Both the position numbers and the translations under genes were made by a program. The notes below the pieces were generated by a model that saw only the letters and a program-made list of their open reading frames with translations, did not search any database and had not been told where the DNA came from. Below are positions 23,001 to 35,019 of a stretch of DNA of 64,000 bases, piece after piece. How positions within the stretch are numbered: position 1 is the stretch's first letter; each line of letters opens with the position of its first letter. Origin of the DNA: Pleurodeles waltl (lineage: Eukaryota > Chordata > Amphibia > Caudata > Salamandridae); the NCBI RefSeq assembly GCF_031143425.1, contig NC_090448.1, positions 333,572,177 through 333,636,176 on the forward strand, given 5' to 3'.

Positions 23001-23600
23001 CTGTGACATGAGCATCCATGTACATGTTCACAAAGCTCTACTGCCCTGACAAACAGGTCTGAAGGGAAGGTAATTTTGCTTGTTCAGTGCTGCAGGTTTT
23101 TCTGGTCCGAACCCACTCCAAAGTCTCTCCATCTTTGGGAAGTACTGCTTTACTATCTGTTCTAAAGGCCATGTAATCTGCAGTGAGAAATATCCGTCAG
23201 AAGAACAAGTAACTTACCTTTGGTAACGTTCTTTTTGGTAGATACTCTAACTGCAGATCCATCACTGACTTCCCACCTTCCTATTGCATGGAGTGGAAAT
23301 TAGAGATCTGCACACCGGTACCAACAATTTTTGATGCTTTGTTTCTGAAGGTTGGAAGGAGTCAAACAAGAAACTGATTTCAGTGCAAGTATGGTGCTTA
23401 TATGCAAGACTGCTCCATTCCCTCTAGGGTGGAACAAAGCCAACACACATCCACACTGCACAACTTAGCTGCTGGGTGGGGCAGTGCTATGAATGTTTAT
23501 GGATCCAGTCTGGCATCTGTGGAATGTTCTACAGGGGAAGAATCTCCAGTTAGATTATCCACCAAAAAGGGCGTTACTGAACGTAAGTAACCTTCATCTT

Positions 23601-25000
23601 GGCCATACTCTCCTGGCTAATCAAAGCTAATAGACATTCAGCGCCATCATGTATATTATAACTTCAAAACCATTATTCTGATCTGTCTAGGTCTTCCTGA
23701 GTTTCGGTTCTTTTAACTTCGTGTTAAATCTTTTATTGAGATTTGAGCTCTGTGTTGCCCCGCCACTTTTTAAACAAATTTTGGTCTCCGCTTCACGAGC
23801 ACGGTAACAGTGTCATTTGGGCTTCTTGGATTTGTGATTTGCATGCCCATTTCAAATGCATTTCATAGCTTCCCAATCAACGTTCGGAACAGTTCCCTCA
23901 TTTTCCTTATAGTAGCTGCATATTACAAATCTGATGTCCTCCCCCAAAAGATTTTATTTTTTTACTCAGCTTGTGCCCTGAAAAAGAACCAGGAGGGAAT
24001 CCTGTAAAGCATTTTGTTTCTGTGGTGTATCTGTAGCATAAACAACCGGACGTATTCGCGACCTCCAGATTTATTCTTTAGCCTGGCATACACATAGTAC
24101 ACAGATGAATAGAATTAAACCAGTCTGGTGGTAATTTGAACAATTCAGATGGTTTCATTTTCAAGGTGTGCAAGCGAATTAGCAGGTGTGCATTTTATTA
24201 CGCATTTGAAGACCGAGAATGGTCTGGGCCTTGTCAACATGCACCATTCTCCTTGACCCTCTCTCCAATAACAGATCCCCACTTTACCTCTGTACACATG
24301 GCAGGCATGTTGGTCAAACAAATAATCTCAAGAAATTATACATTTATTGTATACTAAGGTTTTCGTGGGAAACTTCAGTAACCGGGGTGCTGCTACATCA
24401 AATTACTTATTAGCTAAAATAGAATAGCATGTTTCTACAGTATAGATCAACAAATAGATCAGTACATAGGGATAGACCTACAAATGAAATAGTTACTGTT
24501 CAGCATTAGTTATCTGAATGTCTTTTTGTGTGACATGATTGAGAAAAGAAAAGCATGTCTTAAAAAGTCTGAATTGAAGTTCCTGTCACGCACATGACTG
24601 CATTACCTCTAGTGAAAACATATTGAAATGTGAGGTAAGCAAAAGTAGGGTTGTGCAGGATTGCACTATTTGTGGCCACATTTATTTAAAATTAAGTGAA
24701 AAATTCCCAAAATGATTCTTCCAGCAGGAAATGTAGTTTGCTAGTATCTTATCTTGCTGAGACAGTCTCAGTAGAACCCAATGTCCTGTAGCTAACAATT
24801 GTGCAAAATTACATAATGTGAAATTTCAAGATTTTGTTTAACCATCAGAAATTGAGAATTTCGCCTGTGTAGGTAACAGTTTGCCCTGGCCTACAGTGGT
24901 AAGTTCACGAACAGCCCAGGGCTCGTGTTAAAGGGATGGGTTTCTTTAATTTCTGTCACATGCTGCACTCCCCTGTAGCTTCCTGATACATTGTCTTCCC
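23601..25000. other. Unassigned AT-rich sequence
   Basis: Scattered short frames show no recognisable protein. No element termini or RNA genes were recognised. Confidence 0.4.
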
Positions 25001-25341
25001 CAGGGCTTAATTTGTAAATTAAGAGGTGCCGGTGCTCAAAGCCCTTCTCTTAAACACGAGGCTGCTGTAATTCAATCTGCCAGCACTGAATACTGAGGCA
25101 GTGTAATCCTGAAGCCATCTCGGGCCCCTTTAATACGTTTACGGCCACCCCTGCCCCTTCAGCTCATCCTGCAACTTTCTACTTTCTCCCTTTATGACAC
25201 TTTTTAGTTTTTCCTTCTTCCCTCTTTACCATATGTGTCTTTTGCTCGCAGCAAATGCTTGAGGCATAAGAATAAGCCCCGGCCCTCACAAATAAGTGTC
25301 GGTGCTCAGCACCGGAAACAACAAGCACAAATTAAGCACTG
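25001..25341. mobile_element. hAT-type MITE
   Basis: The left end CAGGGCTTAATTTGT and the right end (reverse complement CAGTGCTTAATTTGT) form 15-bp inverted repeats with one mismatch. The flanking 8-mers GTCTTCCC (24993-25000) and GTTTTCCC (25342-25349) match at 7 of 8. An 8-bp duplication and CAG...CTG ends fit hAT. The 341-bp interior is non-coding. Confidence 0.8.
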
Positions 25342-25758
25342 GTTTTCCCACAGCTGTAGAACCCCATGGGGACGTTCTTCTGTTTACTTTCTTGCATCCT
25401 AAGGCTTCACGGAAAAGACATGGTCTCTGGTGCCGTGGCCCTGCAGTCCAGGAGAAACCTCTCCCTCATATTTCAAAAGTGCTTCTATTCCTTGGAGGAA
25501 CTGTTCGCTGCTTCCTTGTGCTTGCTGTGGCTCAGCCTCTCTATCCCTGCCTTTCAAGATCAAAACCAGCAACTGCAGCCCACACACGTAATCTCTGGTC
25601 TCACTGAGCTCCCTGATGTAATGGGACATTCGGACCTCAGTTGCAGCTAGAAAGTGGATCCCTTTCTGTGTGCCTGGATGATGGGGATCCTGCAGGCCAT
25701 GCAGGTCGTGATGTGTGATGGACCTCTGAAGGCTGACAGTGTGCTTCTTTCCTTCCAG

Positions 25759-25842
25759 ATGGTGGGCGTCTCTGACGACGTAAATGAATACGCAATGGCA
25801 CTGAAGGATACGGAGGAGAAGATCATCCGATGTCCGAAAAAT
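25759..25842 (+). CDS. Candidate single exon of an unidentified host gene
   Basis: An 84-nt (28-codon, phase 0) open block is flanked by a strong acceptor (pyrimidine tract then TTCCTTCCAG, ending at 25758) and a consensus donor GTAAGA at 25843. It encodes MVGVSDDVNEYAMALKDT and continues through EEKIIRCPKN, an acidic, helix-prone sequence with normal amino-acid composition, unlike the surrounding chance ORFs. I do not recognise the protein. It could be an internal exon of a vertebrate gene whose other exons lie many kilobases away, as is common in giant genomes, or a chance open stretch. No partner exon was found in this window. Confidence 0.4.
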
Positions 25843-26400
25843 GTAAGACACCTGTTATCATCCAATCTTAAACGAGAAAGAAATTCACTGAAAATTATAG
25901 GCTCATCCTGTGGCAGGGGTCGAGCAACGTTAATTCTTTGCTTAACAAGAACTAGCATTGGAAAACCCTTGGGTTTGGCTGTATAGTGCATGATCACAAA
26001 GACACACAACATGAAGGAAAATGCACACATAGACCACACGTACACACTATCAACAGAACTAAAGACACCTATGTATGTGCACCGTCAGACATAAAGACAG
26101 CTACACACATAGACCTGGAAACATCACGTGCCTGTGCACAAAAATATGTAGACACCCATGCATAACTAACATAGAGGTACCGACGGAGATGCCCTAATTG
26201 ACAATGATACTCCTGCACTTAGACCCACTAACATACAGGCATTCATGTATACCGGTAGTAGACATGCAGGCACAAACATACTACCTCAAATTTGCAGAAG
26301 CACATAAACATACACAGACCATACGCTTACAGATGCGCACTTTTACAATCATCTAACATACAGTCAGCAGACATACAGGTAAATGTGGATATAAATACCA
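25843..26400. other. Sequence with degenerate ACACA/ATACA-rich stretch
   Basis: From about 26000 the sequence becomes enriched in ACACAC, ACATAG and TACAGGCA words without a strict period. It looks like a decayed simple repeat. No coding signal was seen. Confidence 0.45.
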
Positions 26401-26403
26401 ACA

Positions 26404-26480
26404 GAAGTAAGGAAGGATGGATGATGTCTTGACAGATGTATGGATGGATGGCCTAACAGAATGACAGATGGATGGCACAC
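26404..26480. repeat. Short GGAT/GATG simple repeat
   Basis: Recurrent GGATGGATG and GACAGATG words form an imperfect tetranucleotide microsatellite. Confidence 0.6.
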
Positions 26481-28500
26481 AGTTGCTGGATGCCTAACTG
26501 ATGCGGAGATCCATACTTAATTGTTAGTCCGGCTAAAGAGGTAATCACAAGTAGTTGGGACATAAGTGGATTTTCAACGCTCGCTCTTGGCCTTCACCTG
26601 GATAAAACCCTTCTGCAAATGCATAGGTACCCATACACTCTGACCACCAGACGTATAGGCAACAATGTGTAAAGAACATCATTTACGCAATAAACCATAT
26701 ACCAGGGCAGTGCGCAGTGGTTTATGTACAAACACACAAAATGCGCATAATGACAGTCAACAAATCCAGGCTTACGAGTAAAGAATGAAAGATGAGAACA
26801 GATGAACACCCTTACAGACTTACATGTATCTATGCACCAGATCGACAGCTCTGGGGTGTTCGTGCACAGAGACCAACAGACATGTAAATACCGATCCATA
26901 TGGAGACACCCAGGCACAGATTCAACCCTCATAAACAGGCACATATTTTATATGTAAATGAGAGCTAACGAGCACATTTTAATTGTGCATTTTCTATATT
27001 TAAATATTGCAGAAATTGTGGTTTTTGCATTGTTGCTTGTCAAAACAAGGTTTTAGGTTCACCTATTTATGGAGTAATGACATTTTAAAATCGACTAAAG
27101 TGGGGAATTTGAAACACTTTTGTGCAGTTTATTTTGTCAACAGAAGATGCTCACAGTAGACAAATGAGTACAATTTATGGACTTACCTATTAAAAACGTG
27201 ATCCTTCCCTCTAGCGTGGTTCTAGTCTTCGTACCCTCTCTTGTTTCTCGACATTTAGAATGAGGAACTCATGGTTGTTGCCTGCTTGTTCATTGCTTCA
27301 AGAAACCTTTCTTTCTAGAATACTGCCTTCTAAAGAGTAAAGAACCTCTTCAGTGTGTTAGAAGAAATAATAACCTCACAAAAATATTCTAATAGTACAT
27401 ATTTGCTCTGAAACTACAATAGCACACTGAATTATGTAGCATCTACATTTTTATGCTACCCCGGAGGGAAGCCCATTTCAGGGTATGTCAGGAGGGAGAA
27501 CGCCCACTGAAACAACATCTCAGGAAAATTATGCCCAAGGGCACAATCATGCCCATAATTAGTAAACACATTATTGAACTTTGGCTAGTGCCATGTGAAG
27601 GATCTTTGGGGCCAAGGGCAAGACATAATTTGCAGGCCCCCCGTACGTAATAACTTTGAATCTTATTAACTATTCTTTGCTAATTTAAGTCCGAGTGATG
27701 GCTAACAAACTTTCAGAAACTGGGTTCGCACAAAAACACCTGAAATATGCCTTTCCGGGGGCCGAAAAATCTTTAAGAATAAACTTGACAAAGAGAGACG
27801 GATTCCAAGTAAGAGGAAGCTAGAGAGCAAGGGAGAGGCCGAGTTATAGAAATAAAGGTGAGGTAGAGCAAGAAAAAGTTTACTTTTCTAGGGGGGTCTT
27901 CGAGGATGGCTGCCCTGGGCAAACGCCCACTTTGCCCATGCCTAAAAACATCTCTGAATTACTGGCTACAAAACACCCTACCAGGAGGAAATTTCTCCTA
28001 GATATTGTGCCAGAGAGGATTTTGCTCTCAAAAGAGGGATATTATTCCTTGCAAATACATTGTGTTCATTGATCCCCATGATTGGAGGTGTAATTGTGTA
28101 ATTCATTATTCCACCTGCCCTACATGGACATTGTCTCCTGCGTTGCCTGCCTATCTAGTGATCAGTTGTCTCAAGACTAAGCAGGTTCCACGTGGAGACA
28201 ATTGAGAAATTGAGGGTGCCTTAAGTGTGCCGGACACTTCGAAAAGTTGTGGAGCATCCCCCTACCTGTTTGTAAAAATGAGCTGTTCTCACTTTCAGCA
28301 GGGATCAGGAGCAGTCGTTCTCAAGTACGTCTCTGCGGATAGGACATTAGTCTGCATCTTAATGAGTGGATGCTCACTGTCTCAGTGTTACTGCCTCATC
28401 TGTTTTCACTCATTGGCTTCTGGTGGCAAGTAGACGGTTTCCTAGTGCCTCAGTTTTCCTTAATGGAAAAAAAAATGATAGTCCCTGTACTCTGTCTTTA
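26481..28500. other. Unassigned sequence, some repeat-like
   Basis: Degenerate ACA-rich sequence continues to about 26950. The stretch at 27590-27920 (GGGCCAAGGGCAAGAC, then GCAAACGCCCACTTTGCCC) is repeat-like in tone but has no terminus I can define. No gene was recognised. Confidence 0.35.
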
Positions 28501-28502
28501 TC

Positions 28503-29045
28503 AGGGGTGGCTCCTCCGCAATGGCAGAGGAGCGTCACCCCCCGGCTAAGAGCCAGCAGCAGAAAAATAAAACAATACTTCAATTTTTGTTTATTTTTGG
28601 TAGGGGCAGGGCTGGGCCATGGGAGGTGTGAGGGTGTGGAGGAATGGAGTGCACCAGGTGTGCATATGTGTTTAGCCGGCCTTCTTAGGCCAGCCAAACA
28701 CACATGCGCACTTAGGTTTCTTCAGCCCAGCTGGAGAAACTGCACAGGCCCTAGGGTTGTGTCTGAGCCGCTCAGACCAATACTGACCCTGCTTTCATGC
28801 TATGTTTGGCAAGAAAGCAGCGCCAGGATTGCTGTGGAGCCTGTTCTGGTGTCCCAGTGAATGCTGGGACACCAGACCAGGAAACGAATGACAAGCAAGG
28901 CGGCAGGAGGCAGCGGGAACTCTAAGACTTTTTTATTATTTTTTATTTTTATATATTTGTTCCCCATCGTCCCCCCAACCCTCACCTTGATATTTGTCGA
29001 GGCCGCAGCTGGTCTTTACCACTTGAAGCGGCAAGAAGATGGATG
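28503..29045. repeat. Candidate dispersed non-coding repeat
   Basis: It begins with a small hairpin (CTCCTC CGCAATGGCA GAGGAG near 28515), has a GC-rich body and an A/T-rich TTTTATTATT stretch near 28928, then CCCCCAACCCTCACC. The pattern suggests a dispersed repeat, but neither end is certain and no second copy is present here. Confidence 0.3.
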
Positions 29046-29716
29046 CAGGTGAAAGGCTATTCAGATTTTCATCAGAACACTTGTGAATATCGGATAAAAT
29101 ACGCATCCTCTTTTTCCTTTTGTGAATGGGATTATTGGCATCAAATATTATAAAAACGGTTATTTTAGTTTCTACGAGTGTTTTATTAAAACAACATTTT
29201 AAGGATTTCCTTTTCATAAGTGTCTGATTTGAGAAAAGTGGCACACAAGAAGCAGTTATGGGTCCAGCAGCTCCTTCATTATGCACCCAACCCGCAATCC
29301 AAGATCATCTGCCAGAATTCAAACCCACACAATTCCCATAGAACATCAGAACCCACACAGATTGGCCAGCTGTGGAATCTGAGATAAGATTTCACAGATG
29401 CCGCAACACAAGCTAGATGTCACAATGAAACATGAGAAATGACTTGAAGATCTTCTCTAGTATCCAGATTTCGTACATATCATCTCCTTTTCGTAATGCC
29501 TAGTGATGCATTTGGATGCTTTCTTTATATTCCCTAGAACAGAGTGCCTATTTATTATTTTGTTATTTTAAAGATTGAAACCACACTCCCAGTGGCCTAT
29601 TTAGGTTTTGACAAAATTAAATATGCTATCAGTTGCTGAGGTTGAACAAAAAGGGCTGCTGGTGGGTCTTTTAGTATAAGTATTTTCTACAGTACTCTTT
29701 CCTTTTTTTTTTTTTA
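29046..29716. other. Unassigned AT-rich sequence
   Basis: No gene or element was recognised. It ends in a T-run (about 29701-29715) immediately before the DIRS-2 terminus. Confidence 0.4.
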
Positions 29717-29984
29717 ATAGATTTTTCTAACCGCAGATTCCTCACTGTGTGAACTTACCCTAGACATCAGGCTGGATCCAGAAACTTAAAAGCAGTACTC
29801 CTGAGCATTGCTGCTTGGTGTTGTGCAGCACCATACCATCTTCGTTCTGCTCCGAGAGTGAGGTGAAGTACCACGAATAACTATCACCCATACGCACTGA
29901 CATCAGTTCCTTTCTTTCCACGCATTCAGATGTGAATCCAGAGCTGCTCCTTCATTTTTTATGAGATTTTTTCTCACAAACTTA

Positions 29985-31470
29985 AAAATGTTTCTATTGT
30001 GCACGGGAAATATGTTACCTCTCAAGACAACATAGTTTGAACTTTGAAGGGGCTGTCGGAAACCGATATCTCTGACAGACCCTCACAAGGTATGCATGTG
30101 GTGTTTGGGGTCAGAACACAGCTCCAGGGCTTTAAGTCGACTGCGCTTAGATTAATCCAAAGGTAATAGGGGAACATGAGATGAAATTCTTTGTTGCTAA
30201 AAAATCAGAAGACTCTGCTGTGACCAGTCAAAGTCGTAAGGACAATCCTGTTCCCAAAGTAATTCCTGCAGCAAGTCTTCATTGCGGACAAAGTCTTTGG
30301 TTAAGTCTAAGAGGAAATGAAAGAATTCCAAAAGGAAATCAACACCTTCCTCCCCTTTCTAAAACCTGGGAGAAGGCGCAAGGGGATCATCATGCCACCT
30401 GATCTTGCTCCCTATCTCTTAAGGAGCCAATTCTGTTCCTGGTCTCCATGCACCCCTAATTTCCTAGGGATGAATTTTCCCCGCAGTATGATTAGGACAA
30501 TTGGGATGAGGAGCTGCAGGATGCCAGTCATCTCAATATCTCCCCAGGCAGTTTTCTTGTTTGTCTCTCAGGCCCTTCCACAGAGGAAAGCGCCTCCTTC
30601 ACTGTTATGCGCAGGACAGTAGAGGCACTTGGCTTACAACTTCCTACTGTGTAAGTAAACAACAATGTCTTTAAAGAGGTCCTCCACCCTGACCAGGCAC
30701 TTGCTGACCCTCTTCCCTCTTAGACACTTGGGCAGAACCATGTTCTGGATCTGTTGACCGGTTGCCTATCACCACAGACCAGCTCCAGGTGATGCTGATT
30801 TTGTTACTCAACATCCGACGCCAGAGAGTTTTGTGGTTCAGGTATCCACCAGTAAAGTAAATCCTCACTTCTTTCCTACCACTCAGGCTGATCTTGAATC
30901 CAAAACATTAGAAACTTTTGCTAAGCGCATGGTTTCCTCCACCAGCCTTGCCCTGCATTCTGTCAGTGTCGACCGCCTTACAGTTTGCTTATAACCATGC
31001 TTTGTGGGACATGGTGGGCCCAATCCTGCCATTGTTTCCAGATGATATACAGGCATATTTTGCCCAAACCATCCAGGATGGACGTGATATGGCAAAGTTT
31101 GTGATCCTCTCAGGGTTGGACACAACTAATTGCTTTGGATGGGTGACTTTCATGAGTGTGGTACTTCGGTGCCACACTTGGATAAGGGCTTTCAGCATCA
31201 CCAGGGATGTCGAGGCATCCTTAATTGACATGCTATTTGATGTCTCTTGCCTTTTTGTCGAGAAAGCGGACTCTGCCCTTGAATGCTTTTAGAAAAGGTA
31301 GGCCACAGCACGTTCCTTGGGGTTATCTGCCTCCACCAGGCAATTTCTCCAGCAGTTTTGCCCATTACAAGGATATGCCAGGGGCTTCCCAAACCGCCAG
31401 TGGCAGAACCCATCGCTGGCAGCACGAGGTTCTTGGCCCTTTCGGGGCAGAGACCGCTATTTAGAATGAC
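29985..31470 (+). pseudogene. DIRS-2 gag-like ORF1 remnant
   Basis: A 124-codon frame (30918-31292) reads YNHALWDMVGPILPLFPDDI, then DGRDMAKFVILSGLDTTNCF and LIDMLFDVSCLFVEKADSAL. The same blocks occur in DIRS-3 (MDMPFDFSCLFKDQADSAL, about 34470-34530) and DIRS-6 (MDMPFDGTHLFGKKTDSAL, about 60570-60630). Upstream parts are frameshifted. Confidence 0.7.
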
Positions 31471-31572
31471 AATGGCCTGGGCATCAGGGACAATGTGCCA
31501 CTCACTTCCCAGCCCCTCCTGCTAAGTCAACCTCAAAAAACACTTTAACGTGTCCAATCTGAGACAGGCAAC

Positions 31573-31930
31573 GTGTCCGAGGCAGGATCCAATAGTGGCA
31601 AGCTGTCACTTCAGGCGCTTTTAGTTCTTTGCCCTCTCAGCACCTTCCTGTTTAAGGGCAAATTCAAGATGCTCACACTAGCAAAGGTCCTATCTGCCCT
31701 AAACCCCAGAGAATGGAGGTGCAGGACTCTTACTTCCAAATTCCTGTCCCGCACGTCCACCGGCTCTATCTGCGGTTCAAAGTAGGCCAGGAGTATTTTC
31801 AGTTCACTATGCTCCCTTTTGACCTCTCCAGTGCTTGTGTGTTCAGGAAAGTGATGACTGTGGTTGCAGCACACCTTCAGAGGTCGAGGTTCCAGTTTTA
31901 CCACAACCTCATTTGACTGGCTGTTGAAGG
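31573..31930 (+). pseudogene. DIRS-2 reverse transcriptase remnant
   Basis: FKMLTLAKVLSALN is followed, in a shifted frame, by QDSYFQIPVPHVHRLYLRF and EYFQFTMLPFDLSSACVF. These are the DIRS RT palm blocks (LqDAYfHIPi...YLrF, then LPFGLtSAPrVFtkvm). The catalytic D of QDAYF is retained (QDSYF). The later YLDD-type motif has decayed to FYHNLI followed by a stop. Confidence 0.7.
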
Positions 31931-32239
31931 TGGGGTTGCCCTAGGCAATTGTAGACCACCTACAGATGACGTGTACATCTTAACATCATTGGGATTCACT
32001 ATCAACATGCTGAAGTCGCACTTGACTATTTAGCAGATGCTGCCAATTATCAAAGCTATTCTTGATACAGGGCAGTTTCTTGCAGTTTTCCCAGAGCAGA
32101 GAGTCCAGGACATTCAGGCTATGATAATGATGGTTCAGTCTCTCTCCTTGACATTTGATAGAGAGTTCTAGCTGCAGATTCCTTACCTGAGAATTTTCCT
32201 CAGGCGTCTAATGGGATCTATTTATTTACCCTAGAAAGG

Positions 32240-33538
32240 GAAGGTCCAGATTTCCTTCCTGTGTAAATGCCACATAGGAGTTGAGAATTCAACGGTAGGA
32301 CCTCAAACTGGTGGTATGGACCAAATCCCCCCTCAAAGGTAGAAGTCCAAAACTGGTTAAGAATGAGATCCCTCAATGAGTTGGAGAATGAGTAGAATAA
32401 TTCTTAAGGTTTGTGGAGAGGCAGCTACTAACTGCTTCAATCCCATCTTGAAGTCTAATTGAAGTGTATAAACTAACTACATCTATGGTGGCAAGTATAA
32501 AGTCTGATTGCCATTCAATGTCCTGTAGTTTTTGAAGAATGTCCTTAGTGTTTCTTATGAAAGAAGGTAAATTTAGCATAAAGGGTTTTAATTCAGAATC
32601 AATGAGAGTACTGAGATTGTAGCAGATAGAGTTAATTCCTGAGATGATTGGTCTGACTTTTGGGGGGTATTTTCGGTAGTACATATAGAGTAGGGATAGT
32701 CGGATTTTGTATGAAAAGAAAATTCCTTACCTCCGATGAAATGATTTGTCTAGAATGCCAATGGTCTAGCAAGTTCTTTAATTTCTTTCTCTTTTGGATC
32801 TCCCGTATAGGATTTGTGGAGAGTTTCTTGTAGCAAGTGCTATCATTAAGTTGTCTGTGAATTTCGTATAGGTAATTGTTTTTATTGAGAATCACGATAT
32901 TCCCGCCCTTATCAGCTTCTTTAATAACAGCCATATTGTTATTTTTTAATTGCTTGATTGCTGTTTTATGTTTTGTGCTTATGTTTGATGGCAGGTATTG
33001 TTGTTTCTTGATATAATTAAAAAATTCCTAATCAAGGTCTTGGGTCATTGCTGTGAGAAAGAGATCTATCGAATTGCCGGAAGGCAAGACTGGAGTAAAA
33101 GTGGATTTAATAGGGAGTTCAAAAGGTTGGTGCGATTTAATCTCAATATCCAGCTCCTTGGCTACTTCAGTTATTGATAAATCTTGTTCTTCAACATTTG
33201 AGAGGTTGCTTAATAAGCATATTGTTTCTAGGTCTTTGACCGTAAAATCACTAGAAAGCCAAGAAGATTGAAATGAGGAAGATTTGGGTACTGAAGTGGA
33301 AAAGAAAGATTTGAGTTTGAGTTTACGTGTGAATTTGAAGAGGTCAATTTTTGTTTTAACAAGATCCCAACGGTATTTGCGGCAAAATGATAAACCCCTG
33401 TTGAGAATTTCAACTTGAATGGATGATATATTTAAATCCGATAGATTAACAATTAAGTCTTGGTCTGATCTCGATGTCTGGCTTCCTTGCTTTGGACTCT
33501 TGTCTGTATACCTGTCAAATTTGGTTCTTCCGTTATAC
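32240..33538 (-). mobile_element. Penelope-like element fragment
   Basis: The minus strand carries about 1.1 kb of Penelope-type RT with its N-terminal extension, inside DIRS-3. The 3' half of the RT and any GIY-YIG endonuclease are missing. The borders are estimated from where DIRS-like sequence stops and resumes. Confidence 0.7.
32373..33413 (-). pseudogene. Penelope-like reverse transcriptase, truncated
   Basis: From high to low coordinates: an N-terminal block (RGLSFC, then KLKLKSFF, about 33400-33290), IKEADKGGNIVIL (about 32925), PTIPTLYVLPKI and, after a frameshift near 32650, VRPIISGINSICYNLSTLID and LATIDVVSLYTSI. The DVxSLYTxI form of RT motif A with its catalytic aspartate is typical of Penelope-like elements. 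Motifs B-E are absent, so the piece is dead. Penelope RTs relate to telomerase and normally pair with a GIY-YIG nuclease, which is not seen here. Confidence 0.8.
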
Positions 33539-34745
33539 TACCTGGTGGTCTTGTCCATCATAGAGCTGGGCAGGTGTTGTCTGACGCTGGTTCCAGTGTT
33601 GACCTCGACCATGCCCTCCAGATTGGAGCCAGTGCCTTTGCCATTGACAAGTCTGGAGTGAGATGAAGGGAAGGGGTCTCAGGACACTTAGGATATCATC
33701 AATCCCATAGTGAGCATAAGGACAACTGGTATGAGGAACTGGCAGAGGCCAGTGGGTTAGACACATCACCTGACACTAGCTTGGTCTCTCGTCCTACCGA
33801 GGCTTCGGAAGAAGGGGCCTCTTTCACTGTGGTGGTGCCTAGGGTGGCTGAGGTCTTGGACCTTCAGCTGCCCTCGGTGACTGTCGAGACAAACATCTTG
33901 ACAGAGGTGCTTCAGCAGGTAGTTGCTCCTTCCAAACCTTTACTCCACTTTAATGAAGCTCTCATGGACTGCTAGTTGGGGCTTGGTCCTAGCCCTGCAT
34001 GGGGGGGAGGGGAGGGTAATGAATAGGACAGTTGCCGCCCCAGGGAACCCCAACTTCCTCACCCAACATCCCACCCCAGAGAGCTTGGTGGTCCAAGCCT
34101 CTACTTCCAGAGTAAATCCTTGTGCGTTCCCTACCACTCCACCGGACAGGATATCCAAATGTCTGGATACCTAGGGAAAGATGTTTTGTTCTACCAGCCT
34201 GGCACTGCGGTCTGTGAACACAGGGTGCCTTTTAGACTTATAATCTCATTGTCTCTGTGACTCGGTCACGCGGATTCTGCCCATGGTCTCAGAGGATGGC
34301 CTGAGCCACTCCCAAGCTACTGCTGATGGAAGCGAAGCAGCTAAGTCCGCCACGCGATGTGGGCTGGATACAACCGATTGACTAAGCAAAGCAGTTTTAT
34401 TGTCCCTGGCCTTTAGGTGCCACGCCTGGTTGAGAACACCTGTTTTTGTGGGGGATGTCCATACCGTGCTCATGGATATGCCCTTTGATTTCTCCTGTCT
34501 CTTCAAAGACCAGGCAGATTCAGCACTACAGCGCGTCAAGGACAGCAGAGCTACCACCATGTCCTTGGGCCTTTCCATGGCCCCTTCCCAGCTGCAATCT
34601 GAATTTCACGTGGCCACGGAAGGGGCTTTAAACTGCTTCACTACCCACCCAGCCACCATCGCATGCAAGCTTCCCAGCCCCTGCAAGGCCGGGGAGGCGG
34701 TACCCACAGACCTACTGGGTCAGGTAACTAGAGGTCGGGCCAGCT
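33539..34745 (+). pseudogene. DIRS-3 gag-like ORF1 remnant
   Basis: Blocks WYEELAEASGLDTSPDTSL, AEVLDLQLPSVTVETNILTE (33781-33975), FLTQHPTPESLVVQAS (about 34060-34110) and MDMPFDFSCLFKDQADSAL (about 34470) occur in order. Frames change several times, with stops between blocks. The start is lost behind the Penelope-like insertion. Confidence 0.7.
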
Positions 34746-35019
34746 AATCGAACCTCCACCCCCTTCTGGCAGCTGCAGCCTGTTTAGTTTGCCCTTCTAC
34801 CATCACAGGCACCATACGCCATCACCTGCCCCACTGGAAGTCAAAAACATCGAACCTCTAGGTTCTCCAGATTGTCTGACGGGGTTACTCCTCCCCCCTT
34901 CATGACTACTCCTCTTACCAAGCCACCCATCTGCAATAGGCTGCTGGAAGACCACATTTCCCTACTTCTCCAGGAAGCGGGGGCTGTCTTTGGGCTTAGT
35001 GGACCATTGAGAGGGGGCC

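Larger units (their letters stand above)
18940..23600 (+). mobile_element. DIRS-type retroelement, decayed (DIRS-1)
   Basis: It opens with the CAGATTCCTCACC-type inverted-terminal-repeat motif (about 18955) and then holds gag-like, RT-like and recombinase-like remnants in order on the plus strand. Near the 3' end it has the paired terminal motif structure (23175-23265) seen in the other DIRS copies. DIRS elements use an RT/RNase H polyprotein and a tyrosine recombinase instead of an integrase, and have inverted rather than long direct terminal repeats. All frames are broken and part of the RT is missing. Confidence 0.75.
29717..32154 (+). mobile_element. DIRS-type retroelement, 3'-truncated (DIRS-2)
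   Basis: It starts with the terminal motif AACCGCAGATTCCTCAC (about 29732). A gag-like region (about 29985-31470) and an RT region (about 31573-31920) follow on the plus strand. It is cut off where DIRS-3 begins at about 32155, so it lacks the recombinase and 3' terminus. Frames are broken throughout. Confidence 0.75.

Noticed and set aside
28410..28860. ORFs of 97 and 164 codons
   Set aside because: They lie in a candidate dispersed repeat containing a hairpin. The peptides are low in information and unlike known families.
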